Source: Anodontia alba (lineage: Eukaryota > Mollusca > Bivalvia > Lucinida > Lucinidae). Taken from it: 64,000 bases of DNA. The stretch is taken from NCBI GenBank assembly GCA_964016985.1, contig OZ024837.1, positions 41,140,018-41,204,017 on the forward strand, in the 5' to 3' direction. How positions within the stretch are numbered: position 1 is the first letter of the stretch; every line of letters begins with the position of its first letter. The notes beneath the pieces were generated by a model. That model worked only from the letters and a program-made list of their open reading frames with translations. It was not told the origin of the DNA and did not search any database. Below, piece after piece: positions 12,035 through 24,005 of this stretch. Position numbers and translations under genes: made by a program.

Positions 12035-12294
12035 CATTTTTTCTGAAATTTTGAAAATGTTATTTTTTTGAAAATTGAATAAACACAAATGAAGCTAATG
12101 ACGTTAACGATTTGAAAACCAACGTCAACAGCACCGCCATTTTGAATGTCTAATATGATTCTAACTTTCTCAAATTCTTATATAAAATATTTTCTCTGAA
12201 GACGTTATAAACAGAAACACAGAGGCAAAATGTCGCTGCAAATATCGTTCGTTTATATTTTGCATGTTTATTTAAATGTCTATTATAAAAATAT
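10766..12294. other. AT-rich region with T-rich low-complexity tracts
   Basis: T-rich runs with interspersed G lie at about 11392-11433 and 11939-12034. Otherwise AT-rich; the small open frames are not supported as genes. Confidence 0.5.
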
Positions 12295-12560
12295 AAGTGA
12301 AAACATCCAGAAAACACCAGAACCACGAAACACAGCCTTCATGAGGCACCAAAAGAAGGAGAGATGAGGAACAATTGATAACAAAAACACCACATATGGA
12401 CCATCTAAGCACAAACAAAGAATGACAACAACAGAGGGGTCGCATTGGGATGATCGGCGGGATAACTACTAGGGAACTTATATTAGTTTTACTCATGCGA
12501 AACCTCACCCTTTTGAGCCAGCTCCCAGTTACAAATGTATGTTCGGTTCGCATAGGGGTC
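12295..12560 (-). repeat. Family D interspersed repeat
   Basis: It carries AACCACGAAACACAGCCTTC, CACCAAAAGAAGGAGAGATG and ACAACAGAGGGGTCGC in the same order as the copy at 4446-4720. Confidence 0.6.
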
Positions 12561-12588
12561 CTCATCAAAGTAAAGTATCAAAGTCAAA

Positions 12589-12782
12589 CATCACGAAAAC
12601 ATACCTATACAATTTTTACCCTCTTAAACCCTACTTGTATATAGTTAAACTGGAGTTTACAAGGGTATTAATTATTTTTCTTATTTCTGCTCAAAAACAT
12701 AGATTCTGGGTTCTCGTTAGAATCGCTTCGCCGAGGCGGTTCTAACATATTTATATATTTGAATAGGCGTGTTTTCGTAATG
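12589..12782 (+). mobile_element. Family A MITE, forward, right half deleted
   Basis: The left half and the core first arm are present, then the sequence jumps from CGAGGCGGTTCTAACA to the right end TTGAATAGGCGTGTTTTC. Confidence 0.88.
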
Positions 12783-12865
12783 AAAAGTAATTGAAATCAC
12801 TGTGATAAAGAAAAAATGATAGTTAAAAGCCTCATTAAATTTACAAAATGGCGGCATGCAAAAGA

Positions 12866-13080
12866 GCAATTTTGAAATCTTCGACACTCGACAACATTTA
12901 ACTTGTTCTCTAATTCTGATCATGTTTGCATTAACATGGAGGGTTTATCAAGATTGTTCATTAAGAGACACTGTTCGCAAACAATGCATTTTGCATTTTG
13001 AAGAATATATAACTTGCTCAAATACTGAGCAGTTTGATCAGTTTACACTGTTTGCTCTGGCGTGTCTATCTGTTTAGGAA
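12866..13080 (+). repeat. Local duplication, unoccupied copy
   Basis: AAATCTTCGACACTCGACAA, GGAGGGTTTATCA, TGTTCATTAAGAGACACTG and TTTGCTCTGGCGTGTCTAT are colinear with 13093-13575. At 12959/12960 it has the empty site (GTTC|ATTAAGAG) for the family A copy at 13183. Confidence 0.8.
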
Positions 13081-13092
13081 GTGGTAATCATT

Positions 13093-13575
13093 TTTCGAAA
13101 TCTTCGACACTCGATAACATTTTACTTGTCATCGGATTTTGATCACGTTTGCATTAAAATGGAGGGTTTATCAAAACTGTTCCATTACGAAAACATGACT
13201 ATATAATGTTGACCCACTTAAACCTCACTAAACTGGGGTTAACAGGGGTGTACATTATTTTTCAAAAACACAGATTGTGGATATTTGTTAGAACCGCCTC
13301 GGCGAGGTGGTTCTAACAAGTACCCTCATTCTTTGTTTTGAGCAGAAATATGAAAAAAAATAATAGAACTTTTATCTGAAATTTTTCATTTTTTGGTGGT
13401 AAAATTTTCAGTATATTTGAATAGGCTTGTTTTCGTAATGATTAAGAGACATTGTTCGCGAACAATGTTTTTCGCTTTTTGAAGAATAATTATAAATTGC
13501 TCAAACACTGAGCAGTTTGATATGTTTGACTGTTTGCTCTGGCATGTCTATATGTTTAGTAAGTGATATTCATTG
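13093..13575 (+). repeat. Local duplication, copy interrupted by a family A MITE
   Basis: The second copy of the 12866-13080 segment, split between CTGTTC (ending 13182) and ATTAAGAGACATTG (from 13441). Confidence 0.8.
13183..13440 (+). mobile_element. Family A MITE, forward, inserted without target duplication
   Basis: It runs from CATTACGAAAACATGACTAT to GGCTTGTTTTCGTAATG. The homologous unoccupied site at 12959/12960 shows that no host base was duplicated or lost. Confidence 0.92.
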
Positions 13576-13734
13576 CTTTCGTGTTTATATCTCTTGATAT
13601 GCAAAATCACACAAAAATGATATAACAAGACGTGTCAATAAGCAGTGCTTATAAGATATCACGCGCAAGGTACTGACTGCCATCTGGGTTCTGAAAAGCG
13701 CTATTAGTATGTATATTTGCTTCAGGCTATATGT

Positions 13735-14310
13735 GAGTAGGGAAACAAATACAGACAGACATGTCGATGGATATAAATGGCTGTTAAAATGACTGTCATT
13801 TTGTCAGAAATGATTATATTTCCAGTGGAAAGCTTCTTCATGCACATGTTTAATATGTCTTTAATGAATCTACAACTATGAGAAGGTGTTGACAAACATC
13901 TCAGATGCACTACCTGAAACCATATAAAACTCGGTTTCAAGAATTACTTTAAAAGTTAAAAAGGTTGTCGTTTCGTCGTCGGACACATGGATGAACATAA
14001 ACGGCTGTGTTAAAGTGGCTGTTAGTTTGTCTAAAATGATTTTTTTCTAGTAGCAAGCTTCTTCATGCACATGTTCAATAGTTCTTAAATTAACCTGCAA
14101 GTGAGAATGTGTGAACAAATACTTTGAGACAAGTCGATTTCACCAGGCATGCACTATCTCAGATGCACTTAGACAATACAAAACAAAATTGTCAAGACCC
14201 ACCAAAAAAAGTAAGTTAAAAAACAACTATGGTTTGGTGAAAATGACTTTCAGCATTATACTTATTCATGCATATATTAAACATGTCTGCAATGACTGTT
14301 TCAACAAACT
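13735..14310 (+). repeat. Tandem-like duplicated segment (about 240 bp)
   Basis: AAGCTTCTTCATGCACATGT occurs at about 13829 and 14056 in the same context (ATGGATATAAATGGCTG versus ATGAACATAAACGGCTG). A third, more diverged unit ends at the MITE at 14315 and may continue after it (GACGGACTGACAACG near 14810). Confidence 0.5.
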
Positions 14311-14314
14311 TTTA

Positions 14315-14594
14315 CATTACGAAAACATGTCTATTCAGATATAACGAAAATTTTACCACCAAAAAATGCAAATTTTTAGATAAAAAAATTCTTATATTTT
14401 TCATATTTCTGCTCAAAACATACATTGTGGGTACTCGTTAGAACCGCCTTGACGAGGCGGTTCTAACGAGTACCCACAATCTATGTTTTTGAGCAGAAAT
14501 AAGAAAAATAATGTATACCCCTGTAAACCCCAGTTTTACTATATAAAAGTGGGGTTTAAAGGGGTCAAAATTATATAGGTATGTTTTCGTGATG
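14315..14594 (-). mobile_element. Family A MITE, reverse, full length
   Basis: CATTACGAAAACATGTCTAT to GGTATGTTTTCGTGATG. The central palindrome reads CGCCTTGACGAGGCGG at its tip. Confidence 0.92.
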
Positions 14595-14975
14595 AAGACG
14601 AGTTGATCTCACTGTGCATGCACTATATTGTCATATCAAAGCAGCTTTTCAAGAAGAACATAGGAAAATAACACTAATGGAATTGACCCCTTGACCTTTA
14701 TTTTCCTCTTACAGAACATCTCATCAATACCAATATTTACGCAAAATATGAAAAGATTCCTTAAATTATTTTGCAAGAAAGGAAGCAGAAACTAAAACGT
14801 AATGGTCGGACGGACTGACAACGTAAAAATAGTATACCCACTACCTACCCACAGACACACACACAAATACAGTTTTCATGGGTACAAAAAGGCAACGTGG
14901 ACTTTTGATACACACAAGTAACAATATCCTTCGGTGTTGAAATGCAGTGTAAGCAAAGAACCACACATTTGTGTT

Positions 14976-15080
14976 TTAACCGTTAGCACTCTCTGGGCAA
15001 ATTCAGCAGAAGATAAATTGATATGTTTTCGTATTTTTTTCCATAAAATAGGCTTTGACTCTTTATGCAAATTGTCTGCT
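14976..15080. mobile_element. Family F half element
   Basis: TTAACCGTTAGCACTCTCTG, AATTCAGCAGAAGATAAATT and ATGCAAATTGTCTGC match the left half only. Confidence 0.6.
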
Positions 15081-15126
15081 AATGTATTCTGCTTAAATTC
15101 TTTACCTAGAGTATCATGGTTAAAGT

Positions 15127-15322
15127 TTTAACCCTGGTCCTGCTGAAGATATGTACTGCCTTTGCAAACCGTGTAGATCCAGATCAGTTGGTAACTGATA
15201 TAGATCACCACTGCTTGTCATTTAATATATGCATTTGTACCAACAATCTGGATCAAGTAATCAGATTGGCTGAAAACTAGAAATGGGCATGGCATCTTCA
15301 TTTATTCAGCACTGCAAGGGTT
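15127..15322 (+). mobile_element. Family B palindromic MITE, hairpin tip deleted
   Basis: The ends TTAACCCTGGTCCTGCTGAA and ATTCAGCACTGCAAGGGTTA are present. The central hairpin is reduced to GATCAGTTGGTAACTGATAT. Confidence 0.75.
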
Positions 15323-15417
15323 ACAAATGCTACAAACAACGTTTTGTGTTTGTTGTTTTGGGACGTGATTTCTATAAGTTGTTTTCAGACAAAATATGTT
15401 TTTTTATTATTTCCGTA

Positions 15418-15815
15418 TTAAGAGTAGCATCGGGACCAAGGATGAAGTTGGTTAGCTGTAAAAGTGCTTTAAACCCCCGGTTGTTTAGTCTACTGACCGT
15501 TCTAAGGCGGTGGCCCCGGTGTTAGTCTTACTCTTTGTTGCTTTGCGGTTTATTCTACGAGGCGATTTGTTTTATGCCTTACCTTGTGTTATTTTGTTCT
15601 TATGTTTTCCAGTCCTTTTAGCATTGCGATTACCTCGCTTGGGGAAGGGAGAGCTAATCGTAGTGCTTTTCGTACGTTTGTTCGATTTGCGCTTGTTTGG
15701 TTTTGTCTATTTCCTCTTCCTCTTGGTGTCTGGGAAGGGCTGAGGTTTGTGATTGTGGCACTCCCTGGACTTTTCTCTTACCTTTTTTTTTTTTTTTTTT
15801 TTTTTTTTTTCTTTT
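15418..15815 (+). repeat. Family D2 repeat ending in a T tract
   Basis: It mirrors 9311-9700: GTAAAAGTGCTTTAAACCCC, ACCGTTCTAAGGCGGTG, GGGAAGGGCTGAGG and CTGGACTTTTCTCTTACC, followed by a T-rich run at 15782-15820. The open frames inside are repeat-derived. Confidence 0.6.
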
Positions 15816-15829
15816 TTTTTGAAATTTCA

Positions 15830-16775
15830 CTTGTTTGCCTCGTCTTGTTGCTGTTTAAGCTACACATAAGTGCAAACTCTGCATAATGGTTCCCTAACGC
15901 AACAGTGGATTGATCTTGAAAACAACTAAAACTATTTGAGACTATGTTGAAACAAAGATGAGAACCTGACTGAAAGACAAATGCCAGAGGAATTGCAACC
16001 CACTGACAGAACCGCGTAGAGCCCAGATCAAGACAAGTAAGATCTTAATTTAGGTACTGTTACTTCATTCAGTCTCCTACAGATGTCAATATAGAACTAG
16101 CAGTAAAAATGTCTAAGTACGCATCAGATGAACTAGACTCTTTAATGTCAAATTCACGCGGATAGGTAGATTTAGATACACCACAAATTTTGACTCGCTC
16201 AGACATAGTAAATCGTCCATATATCTATTCAACTGTTGAAAATATGTTTTCCAGCCTGTCGTTGTATAATATCATCTTTATAAAAGAAAAAGAACATACA
16301 TGAACAGAAGTAAGACGGTACACAATGTATAGCAGCTTTTTTCTCACAGTTGTCGATAGAATGTCTCAAGGATTTAGCCTAAGAATATTATTCGGTAAAT
16401 TATAACATTCTTCACAAAGTGGGTTTTATAAATCACATTGATCAATAATATACTTATAATCACAGAACATAGCCTATCAGTGACAACAAAGGGAAGATGA
16501 AACAAACCACAACAGACAGCAAACATGCCGCAAACCGAAGAAAAATCAAGTCTGTCTAATAAAGCATGGGAATTCCGTTACGGTCACCATACAACAGTTA
16601 ACGCAAGCGTATCATGAACATAGACGGATTGTGAAAGGAAGGCCACATTGTATGCAAGAAACGTATCAAATAAATAAAACTAGCAGATTCGTGGTTATTG
16701 GGTCAGTTCATTGGTATTTTTAAATGGGCACTGAATGTTTGTTTGTCCTCTTATAAAGGATTCCTACTTAGACTA
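15830..16775. other. Unassigned sequence
   Basis: No exon, inverted repeat or array was recognised apart from a short D-like stretch near 16490-16540. Confidence 0.4.
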
Positions 16776-16988
16776 TTAACCCTAGTCCTGCTGAACCCGG
16801 ATATGCCCTTCCTTTGCAAACAGTGTAAATCCAGATCAGCTGGCTTCTGAAGAAGCCAACTGATCTGGATCTGCACTGTTTGTCTTTAGGTATGTGATTT
16901 TATAGTAACAACCTAGGTCAAATAATCTGATTGGCTGACAATAAGAAGTGAGCGTAGTATCTTAATGTATTCAGCATGACAATGGTTA
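16776..16988 (+). mobile_element. Family B palindromic MITE
   Basis: Ends TTAACCCTAGTCCTGCTGAA and ATTCAGCATGACAATGGTTA. The hairpin GATCAGCTGGCTTCTGAAGA with AAGCCAACTGATC is followed by ATCTGCACTGTTTG. Confidence 0.82.
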
Positions 16989-17213
16989 AGTAACACATAC
17001 GAATTCCGTAAATTATGTTACCTAATTTCATAAAGTATCGAAGTACAGATAATGATACCAGCACTACAAACACTCAAACACTGGGTTCTCCACTCAGCGT
17101 TCCCATAGGACTAGAAAACATTAACTACATTAAAATGGAAAAGACCGCAAACGACTCGTAACTGTCGTTCGCTTCATAGCGGAATACGAACATCATTGGA
17201 ATATAAGCACAAT

Positions 17214-17575
17214 AACACTTCAATGACTCGAACACCGATGGCCCTTTTACCATAGCTGATCCGAACGTGACTTTTAGTCTCTAGGAAATTCATCTGATAG
17301 CTCGTTAACAAATATTCAGGGGCAGTTTAATGAAATTTTCTTATTTTAACATGAAAATGCATGTTGCGTGCATTCATTAGAATCGCCTTCTCAAGTTGAC
17401 TTAAATAAATACATTCAACAAACCGTTATTTTATAGAAGAAACATCCATAAATTATATCAATTTGCCTCCTGACCCTGTGCTATGATTGGGCCTCAACAG
17501 AACGTACTACCCAGAACAAATCTAGACTAAATTAGTATGTTCAAAAAATGTTCGAGCCATTGGAGTTCGACTGTA
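17214..17575. mobile_element. Family Q pogo-like MITE, degenerate
   Basis: Outer blocks CACTTCAATGACTCGAACAC and CGAGCCATTGGAGTTCGACT are inverted relatives of the Q ends. The central hairpin survives only on one side (CATTCATTAGAATCGCC). Confidence 0.65.
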
Positions 17576-17589
17576 TGTGTATTCAGATC

Positions 17590-17818
17590 TTAAACCCATT
17601 GTAGACTGAATGAACTCCCCATAACTATATATTGGAAGATTCTAATATCGATTTTAGGTATGTCAGGCTATGCGATTCAGATATTCCTAGAGAAAAATGG
17701 TTGAACTATTTGCAAAGAGAGGAGGTCCTGATGAGACGCCGCGTTCTGCGGCGTCTGATCTGGGTATGGACTGTTTGCCAAATACCCTTTCAGGGATCTC
17801 CAGACTACAATGGGTTAA
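17590..17818 (+). mobile_element. Family M MITE with TTAACCCATTGTAG ends
   Basis: The ends TTAAACCCATTGTAGACTGA and CCAGACTACAATGGGTTAAG are inverted repeats. A GACGCCGCGTTCTGCGGCGT hairpin of the family C type sits inside. The second copy is at 27453-27720. Confidence 0.7.
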
Positions 17819-17829
17819 GACTTACACTG

Positions 17830-19494
17830 AAGGTGCAAGCCTCGAACTTTAAGACATAGAAATTTGAAGTTTCGTTGAAATATAAGTACGTAGTATTGCA
17901 ACCAATGTTACAGCATGTCCGACCGCATTAAATCAACTCAATACTCTTTAACCACCCACTTGTAAACAAACGCCTAAACATACAAGCTTTTTAACGACGC
18001 TTAAGTTAACTTGTGTCGTCTTTTTCATTAACAGATTTATCACGCATAATTAGAAGATAATTATTAGTATAATGTTATCCCGAAATTCTATGACGGCGAG
18101 ATCAAACGAACTGTTAACACGCTGGAGCATTTGCTAAGTCAAAATTACAGTCTTTTTACTGAAATCTAATACTTTAAATTCATATTTTGAAATAATTTTC
18201 TGCCTTGTTAGAACATAAATCGTAAAACTGAGTTATTTAAGGAATTAGCCTTTTGAAAGTTACAATTATATGAAAAGGTAAACTTATCCGCCCTCCGTGT
18301 TAAAGACAGAATTGTAACTGTAAATGCCCGAAGTGTGCACAAGGTTAAGTATTCTTGAAAGGGTCAAATGTGAATAAGATGTTTATGTTAAAACGACCAC
18401 CATACAATATGCGAACAGTGAGGACTGTAGCTAATCTGCGTATTGGCAGATCGACTACGGTCTTCCACGTTCACCTACATGTTATAAGGAACTTTCAAAC
18501 CGCGTACAGCAGTGAAATAAGTATCCTCAAGAGCTACATTTGCTGATTATTTGGTGCCGCATTTGGGATACATGCCGCTTTCTCCAAACACATTCCGATG
18601 TTTGAAATGTGAGCTTTTACTAGATTCATTAAGGAACCGATGAATCAGTTTATGATCAAGGTTTCTTCAGAAAGACATTGAGAAAAAATCTTTGGCCTCT
18701 TTCACTATACCTCGTAAAGTTCATTACCCGAGTCTCAAGATTTCTTAAGATGTATGCTCAAGACGTTTTCAAGAATTTCAGAAGCCAAGTAGTTCATGAT
18801 ACAAGAATAAGAGACAGTCTGTTTCGGGGCTTGAGTACGTGTTGACACTCCCTTAGCATGTAAACAGACCATAGACTAATTCCTTATCACTCATTTTATT
18901 TTCCTATACCGAACATACACAGTTGTCAATAAAAACTAGACCTGTGTGCGAAACACACTCATGCCCCCACCCGGGCACCATTGTTAACAAAGGCTTGATT
19001 AATAAATTTCATAAGATGCTAAAAATGGGAATTTGCGTGAAACATGTGTATCACATAAAAAACTGGAATTCAGCAAAATAATAGGTCTGACCTTCTAAGC
19101 AATCATGTGCAGCATATCAAAAGCAGTGGCTACATCACAGCACTGATTTTCCATAAAGTGTCAATGTATATGTCCCCTGTTTGGGATCAGAAGCAAAGTA
19201 AAAGTAGGCATTCTACTGGTATGCAGTGCTGGTTTGCACACCCCAATCAGTGATACGCACGGATATTTACAGGCCAGGTCCTCTCACTATATATAGATGG
19301 AGAAATTCCTACTATATCATGCTTATGATATTTCATGATGACAAGAAGCGGTTCCTAATACTGCATAGTACATCCCCTCACTACAGCATTAAGTTGGTCT
19401 AATGACACTTCCATACTTCTTGCAGTCTCGTGTTCAATGCCAAGTTCTAGACACTGACCTTTTACCCCACCGCCATTGCAACCCTCATGTCTGA
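17830..19494. other. Long stretch without recognised repeats
   Basis: Codon-like stretches occur, such as an open reading without a start codon around 18650-18840, but no family motif or convincing splice pair was seen. Confidence 0.4.
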
Positions 19495-19499
19495 GAAGT

Positions 19500-20764
19500 G
19501 CAGGTACAAGCTCTTTGGTTTAAAACATTTGATTTGTCAGTGTGCAATCTATTTTCAACGGTTTTAAGTTTCAAATCAATCCTATAATGACATCAGAAGT
19601 TATTGATCAAAATGTCTCTCAGTGGAACTATTTGTAATTCAGAAAGGGGCCATATTCTATGCAAAATGCATTGCAGAGTAGTGGTACTTGTTATAGAAAT
19701 TCTTTGTAAGGTAATAGGCTAGTATTTCAAATTTCAAATCAATCCCCCAAAGACGACGAAAGTTGTAAACCAAAATGCATATAAATGGGACATTATCAAA
19801 GTCAGAAAGGGGCCACAATCCATGTAAAAGTGTAATAGAGTGATGATACTTGTTCTATAAATACTCATTTAAGTAATAGCCTGTGCTAGTATTTCAAGTT
19901 TGAAGTTAATCCGCAGTGATGTCAAAATCGATGAATCAAAATGCATCAAAATGCATCTGAATAGGACAATATCTAAGCCAGAAAGGGGCCATATTCCATG
20001 CAAAGTCAAAACAGAGTGACGGTACTTGTTCTACAAGTTCTCTGCAAGATAATCAGCTAGTACTTCAAATTCCAAATCAATCTGTCATAGATAACAAGAC
20101 TTATGAATCAATATGTATCTACATGTAAATGGGACAATTTCTAAGCCAGAGGGGACCATAATCCATGCAAAATGCATAACAGAGTAATGGCACTTGTTCT
20201 ACAAAATCTCTGCAAGGTAATTGGCTAGTATTTTAAGTTTCAAATCAATCCTTCAATTAAATCAGAAGTTATTAATCAAAATGTATCTAAATGGGACACT
20301 TTTTTAAGTCAGAAAAGGGCCATAATCCATGCAAAATGCAAAACAGAGTGATTGTTCTTGTTCTACAAATTTTCTGTGAGGTAGCAGGCTAGTCTGTTAA
20401 GTTTCAAATCAATCCCCTTAAGATAACAAGTTATGAATCAAAATGTATCTAAATGGGACACTTTTTAAGTCAGAAAAGGGGCTATAATCCATGCAAAATG
20501 CAGAACAGAGTGATGGTATTTGTTCTACAAATTCACTGTCAGGTAACAGGCTAGTATTTCAAGTTTCAAATCAATCCCCCAAAGATAAGAGTTATGAATC
20601 GAAATGTATCTGAATGAGACAATTTCTAAGTCAAAGAGGGGCAATAATCCATGCAAAATGCCTGCAGGGATTATCTAAGTTATCTCCTCATTGTGTCTTG
20701 CTACAATATGTATGTGTTCCAATCTGTAAAGCAATCCACCATAGATAACCAAAGTTATAAGCAA
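19500..20764. repeat. Tandem array of about 163-bp monomers
   Basis: About seven units share GTCAGAAAGGGGCCATAATC, CCATGCAAAATGCA, CAGAGTGATGGTACTTGTTC and TTTCAAATCAATCCCC. Anchors fall near 19641, 19804, 19980, 20149, 20312, 20471 and 20634, giving periods of 159-176 bp. Units are clearly diverged, so the array is old. Confidence 0.85.
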
Positions 20765-20773
20765 TATTCAAAT

Positions 20774-20815
20774 GCGACGGGACGGTACGGGACGGGACGG
20801 GACGAGACGCGACGG
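20774..20815. repeat. GACGG-type pentamer repeat
   Basis: Units GGGAC/GGGACGGGAC follow the 163-bp array directly, ending in GACGCGACGG. Confidence 0.8.
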
Positions 20816-20829
20816 AATGCGACAACCAA

Positions 20830-22229
20830 AGTGAATCCAGTATAGCTCCCACCAAACACATAAAAATCTTCTTACTAACAGAAACAGCAAAATAATAACA
20901 GTTTGCTGCTAATTATGTTTTCGACCTACGCCTGCAGATGTGTTCAATTATTTGAACAAGTAAGGTATGGACTTAAGGTATCCTAATAATTAGAGTAAAC
21001 ATGGTGACCTTACAACTGACTCATTTGTGTTATCTTTAACGTCGTCTTTTACATTTTAATTGAAGTGAAAAATAGTCCAACGGTTTGTTATCTGTCGAAC
21101 CCTTTTCTGAACAAATGACCCCCATAAATCACCAGTCGTGTGATCACCTAGATCATCACACTGTTACTAATACCCCTGTAATGAATTCGTTCTTTTGTAC
21201 ATCTTTAGAATAGGTTATTGGGAACGGAAACAACAACCGTAATTGGGACTTTCAATGGAAAAATCCACCTTTTGGCACATGCTAGAAACAACGATAAAGG
21301 CCAGCTACACAGCTGTGCATTATGGTCGTAGCCTTCACTGTTCATTTTGTTTGTAATTCAGAGGGTCCAACATGGTTTTACATAGAGGGACTCGCCGACT
21401 AGAATGCTTTAATGTGCAGTCTGTTTCTCCTGTACGATTTAGAATGACACTATGAGAAAGTTGTTCAGTGTATACTAGAATAACGAAGGCCTATATAACA
21501 TTGTACATCAGTTTGTTTTGAAGTGTTGCAGTTGGTTCATATAATCTGTAATGTAACTCAATAATAGAAAAGTTAATGCCCTGATGATCAGAATGTGCGG
21601 GGCGCAAGCTGATCTGCACTACGTTGTCCGCATAAGCCTCAGAGCCCTCTTTTTCATGACCTTATCGTTTAGGTCTGCCAAGCGAAAAGGTATATGTTGA
21701 GCATATGCGAAGAGCGCAGATGTAGATTATACTGCATATACGCGAATTATCAGGACCTACGCTCTCCGATACAATCTACAGTGCACAACGTTTTGTAAGC
21801 GGGTAGCGAAGGCCCTGACCAGACGGCGCAAATGCGCAGTCTAATCTGGGATTTCGCTGTCCACATATACTAGAAGACCCCTTTATGCTTATCGCATCCC
21901 CTTTGGAAAACACTTGGTTTTCTTACTATATACGGCGGGCCGCGGTTGATGAATCAGAGCCACACACAGACAACAACTTCAAACGAAAGAATACAAATTG
22001 AGCCGCGTATCTTTTCTTTAAATCTATTAGAAGTGTCATCGATAAGCCGAAAAGTTAACAACTTAATTGTTTTATTTGCGCTGTTTTAACTAAATATAGT
22101 ACTTTTCCTGTGAGAACAAGGTTCAGATAGGCACACCATGTCTCAGATAGAATAGTACCCGATATATACCTATTCTCCAGCGGTCCTTGTCATTTAATTA
22201 AACGCTGAAATACAGATAATGAAGTAGTC
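20830..22229. other. Unassigned sequence with family X hairpins
   Basis: Related X-type motifs lie at 21590-21650 and 21795-21875 (TAGCGAAGGCCCTGACCAGA with AGTCTAATCTGGGATTTCGC). The rest shows no supported feature. Confidence 0.4.
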
Positions 22230-22560
22230 GTATAACCAACAATATCTACTATCTCGGTATGATTGTTTCCAGACTTATAGCTGATGTTTTGCCACAGCCA
22301 AGCCATAAACAGACTTTCTAAATCCCCGGACATGAATTCCCGTATTTTCCTAAATTTCTGCTTAGGCGGTAGGCACAACTGGCGAAGCGTGCGTACATTG
22401 TACCAAGTAATGCTTACTTTCCATGGACGCCTTTTTACACCCCATTTATTTTTGGTCCATGTCTGTCTGTCTGAACATTCCTAATTTTGCTTTTGTGTAT
22501 TTATATCGACTTTATCATTTCCGGATTTTGGTATGTTGACCTCAGACGCGTTTGTTCGTT
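22230..22560 (+). repeat. Family U interspersed repeat
   Basis: GTTTCCAGACTTATAGCTGA, GCCACAGCCAAGCC, AAGTAATGCTTACTTTCCAT and ATATCGACTTTATCATT are colinear with 55735-56070. The copies differ by small indels. Confidence 0.65.
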
Positions 22561-22659
22561 AGTCCCAGAACCTAAGATTCTCAAATCCGTTTAATAATTC
22601 AAATGTTTCTTAAAACAGAGTCTGTTACTTAAATGGATTATAAAAGCATCAAATGAGTA

Positions 22660-23265
22660 CCAATAAAATATGTTTTTTATAAAGAAAGTAAGAAAAAAAG
22701 TGCGTAAGTATCATTAGATACGCCCGTAATGAAGTTCTCTGCTGATCTGTCTTTAAAGTTACCAGTATTAGGAGACAACAGAAGTACCGCCTTGGAATGG
22801 CCACCAGTAAAAATATAAGTGAAGATACCAAGGAAATGCCATAATCACGAAGCGGAGCCCTCCCCAAGCACTAAAAGAACGAGATTATGAAGAACAAATA
22901 AGGACAAAACAGATGCCACATATGAAACCAGACTCCCAAACAAACAATAACTGCAACAGAGGAACCACCTTGGAACGGTCAATAACAAAACTAGTCCATG
23001 ATCGTGGAACACAGCCCTCCAAATGCACTGAATAAGAGTTTAATCAGAAGAAATGACAACACAAGATAGCACTATGTCGAAAGCAGAACAAAAATGAAAT
23101 AGAGAATCGAAGACGTACTGTAACAGATATACCGCCTTGTAATGGGCATGAATAAAACTCTTGTTGAGCTTAAACTTGCTTTTATAGGCGTCTGCCTTCT
23201 CTAACTCGTCAATGGATTAACTCAGAAACAAATATACAATCGACTCTCTGGACAAGTCGGGGCAA
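22660..23265. repeat. Tandem duplication, left copy (contains family D sequence)
   Basis: From TATGTTTTTTATAAAGAAAG to CAATCGACTCTC the order matches 23275-24005, including TACCAGTATTAGGAG, CATGATCGTGGAACACAGCC and TAATCAGAAGAAATGAC. It contains a family D stretch at 22790-22985. Confidence 0.7.
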
Positions 23266-23274
23266 TTCAAATAC

Positions 23275-24005
23275 CAATAACATATGCTTTTTATAAAGAA
23301 AGTCAAAAAAATATTGCGTAAATATCAGTAAATACGTCCCTCATGAAGTTTTCTGCTGATTTTTCTTTAAAGTGTACCAGTATTAGGAGGATATTTTACT
23401 ATAAGTTTTTTTAGTGAATTTTGAGGTAAAAAAAAACTGAAGCGCACAGTGTGGTAATGAGTGCGAACACGGTATGTCGAAAACAGAACGACCAAACGAA
23501 GATGGAACAGAGAATTAAAGAAGACCAGCAACAGAAGTACCACCTTGGAATGGCCACCAGTAAAAATATAAGTGTAGATACCCAGGAAAAGCCACAGTCA
23601 CGAACCACTGCTCTCCCGAGGCACCAACAGAAGGGGAGATGAAGAACAAATAAGGATGAAACAAACGCCCCATATGAAACCCCAAACACACAAACAATGA
23701 AGAACTGCAACAGATTAACCACTTTGGAACGGTCAGTAGGAAAACAATGCCACGATCGTGGAACACAGCCCTCCCAATACACAAGATAAGGGTTTAATCA
23801 GAAGAAATGACCACACAAGAAAGCACTGTCGAAAACAGAACGAAAATGGAATAGACAATCGAAGAAGTACTGCAAGAGAAGTATCGCCTGGGAATGGGCA
23901 ACACTAAAATGGTTGTAGGGCTTAAACTTGTTTTTATGGACGTGTGTATTCTCTAACTTATCAATGGATCTACTCAGAAACAAATATATAGTCGACTCTC
24001 GAAGC
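23275..24005. repeat. Tandem duplication, right copy
   Basis: It repeats the left copy with about 120 bp extra near 23395-23525. Family D sequence lies at 23525-23735. Its right edge (AGTCGACTCTCG) merges with the P element starting at 23989. Confidence 0.7.

Noticed and set aside
15510..15886. Frames rich in Leu/Phe (77-100 codons)
   Set aside because: They fall inside family D2, and a similar frame appears in the reverse-complement copy at 9341-9526.
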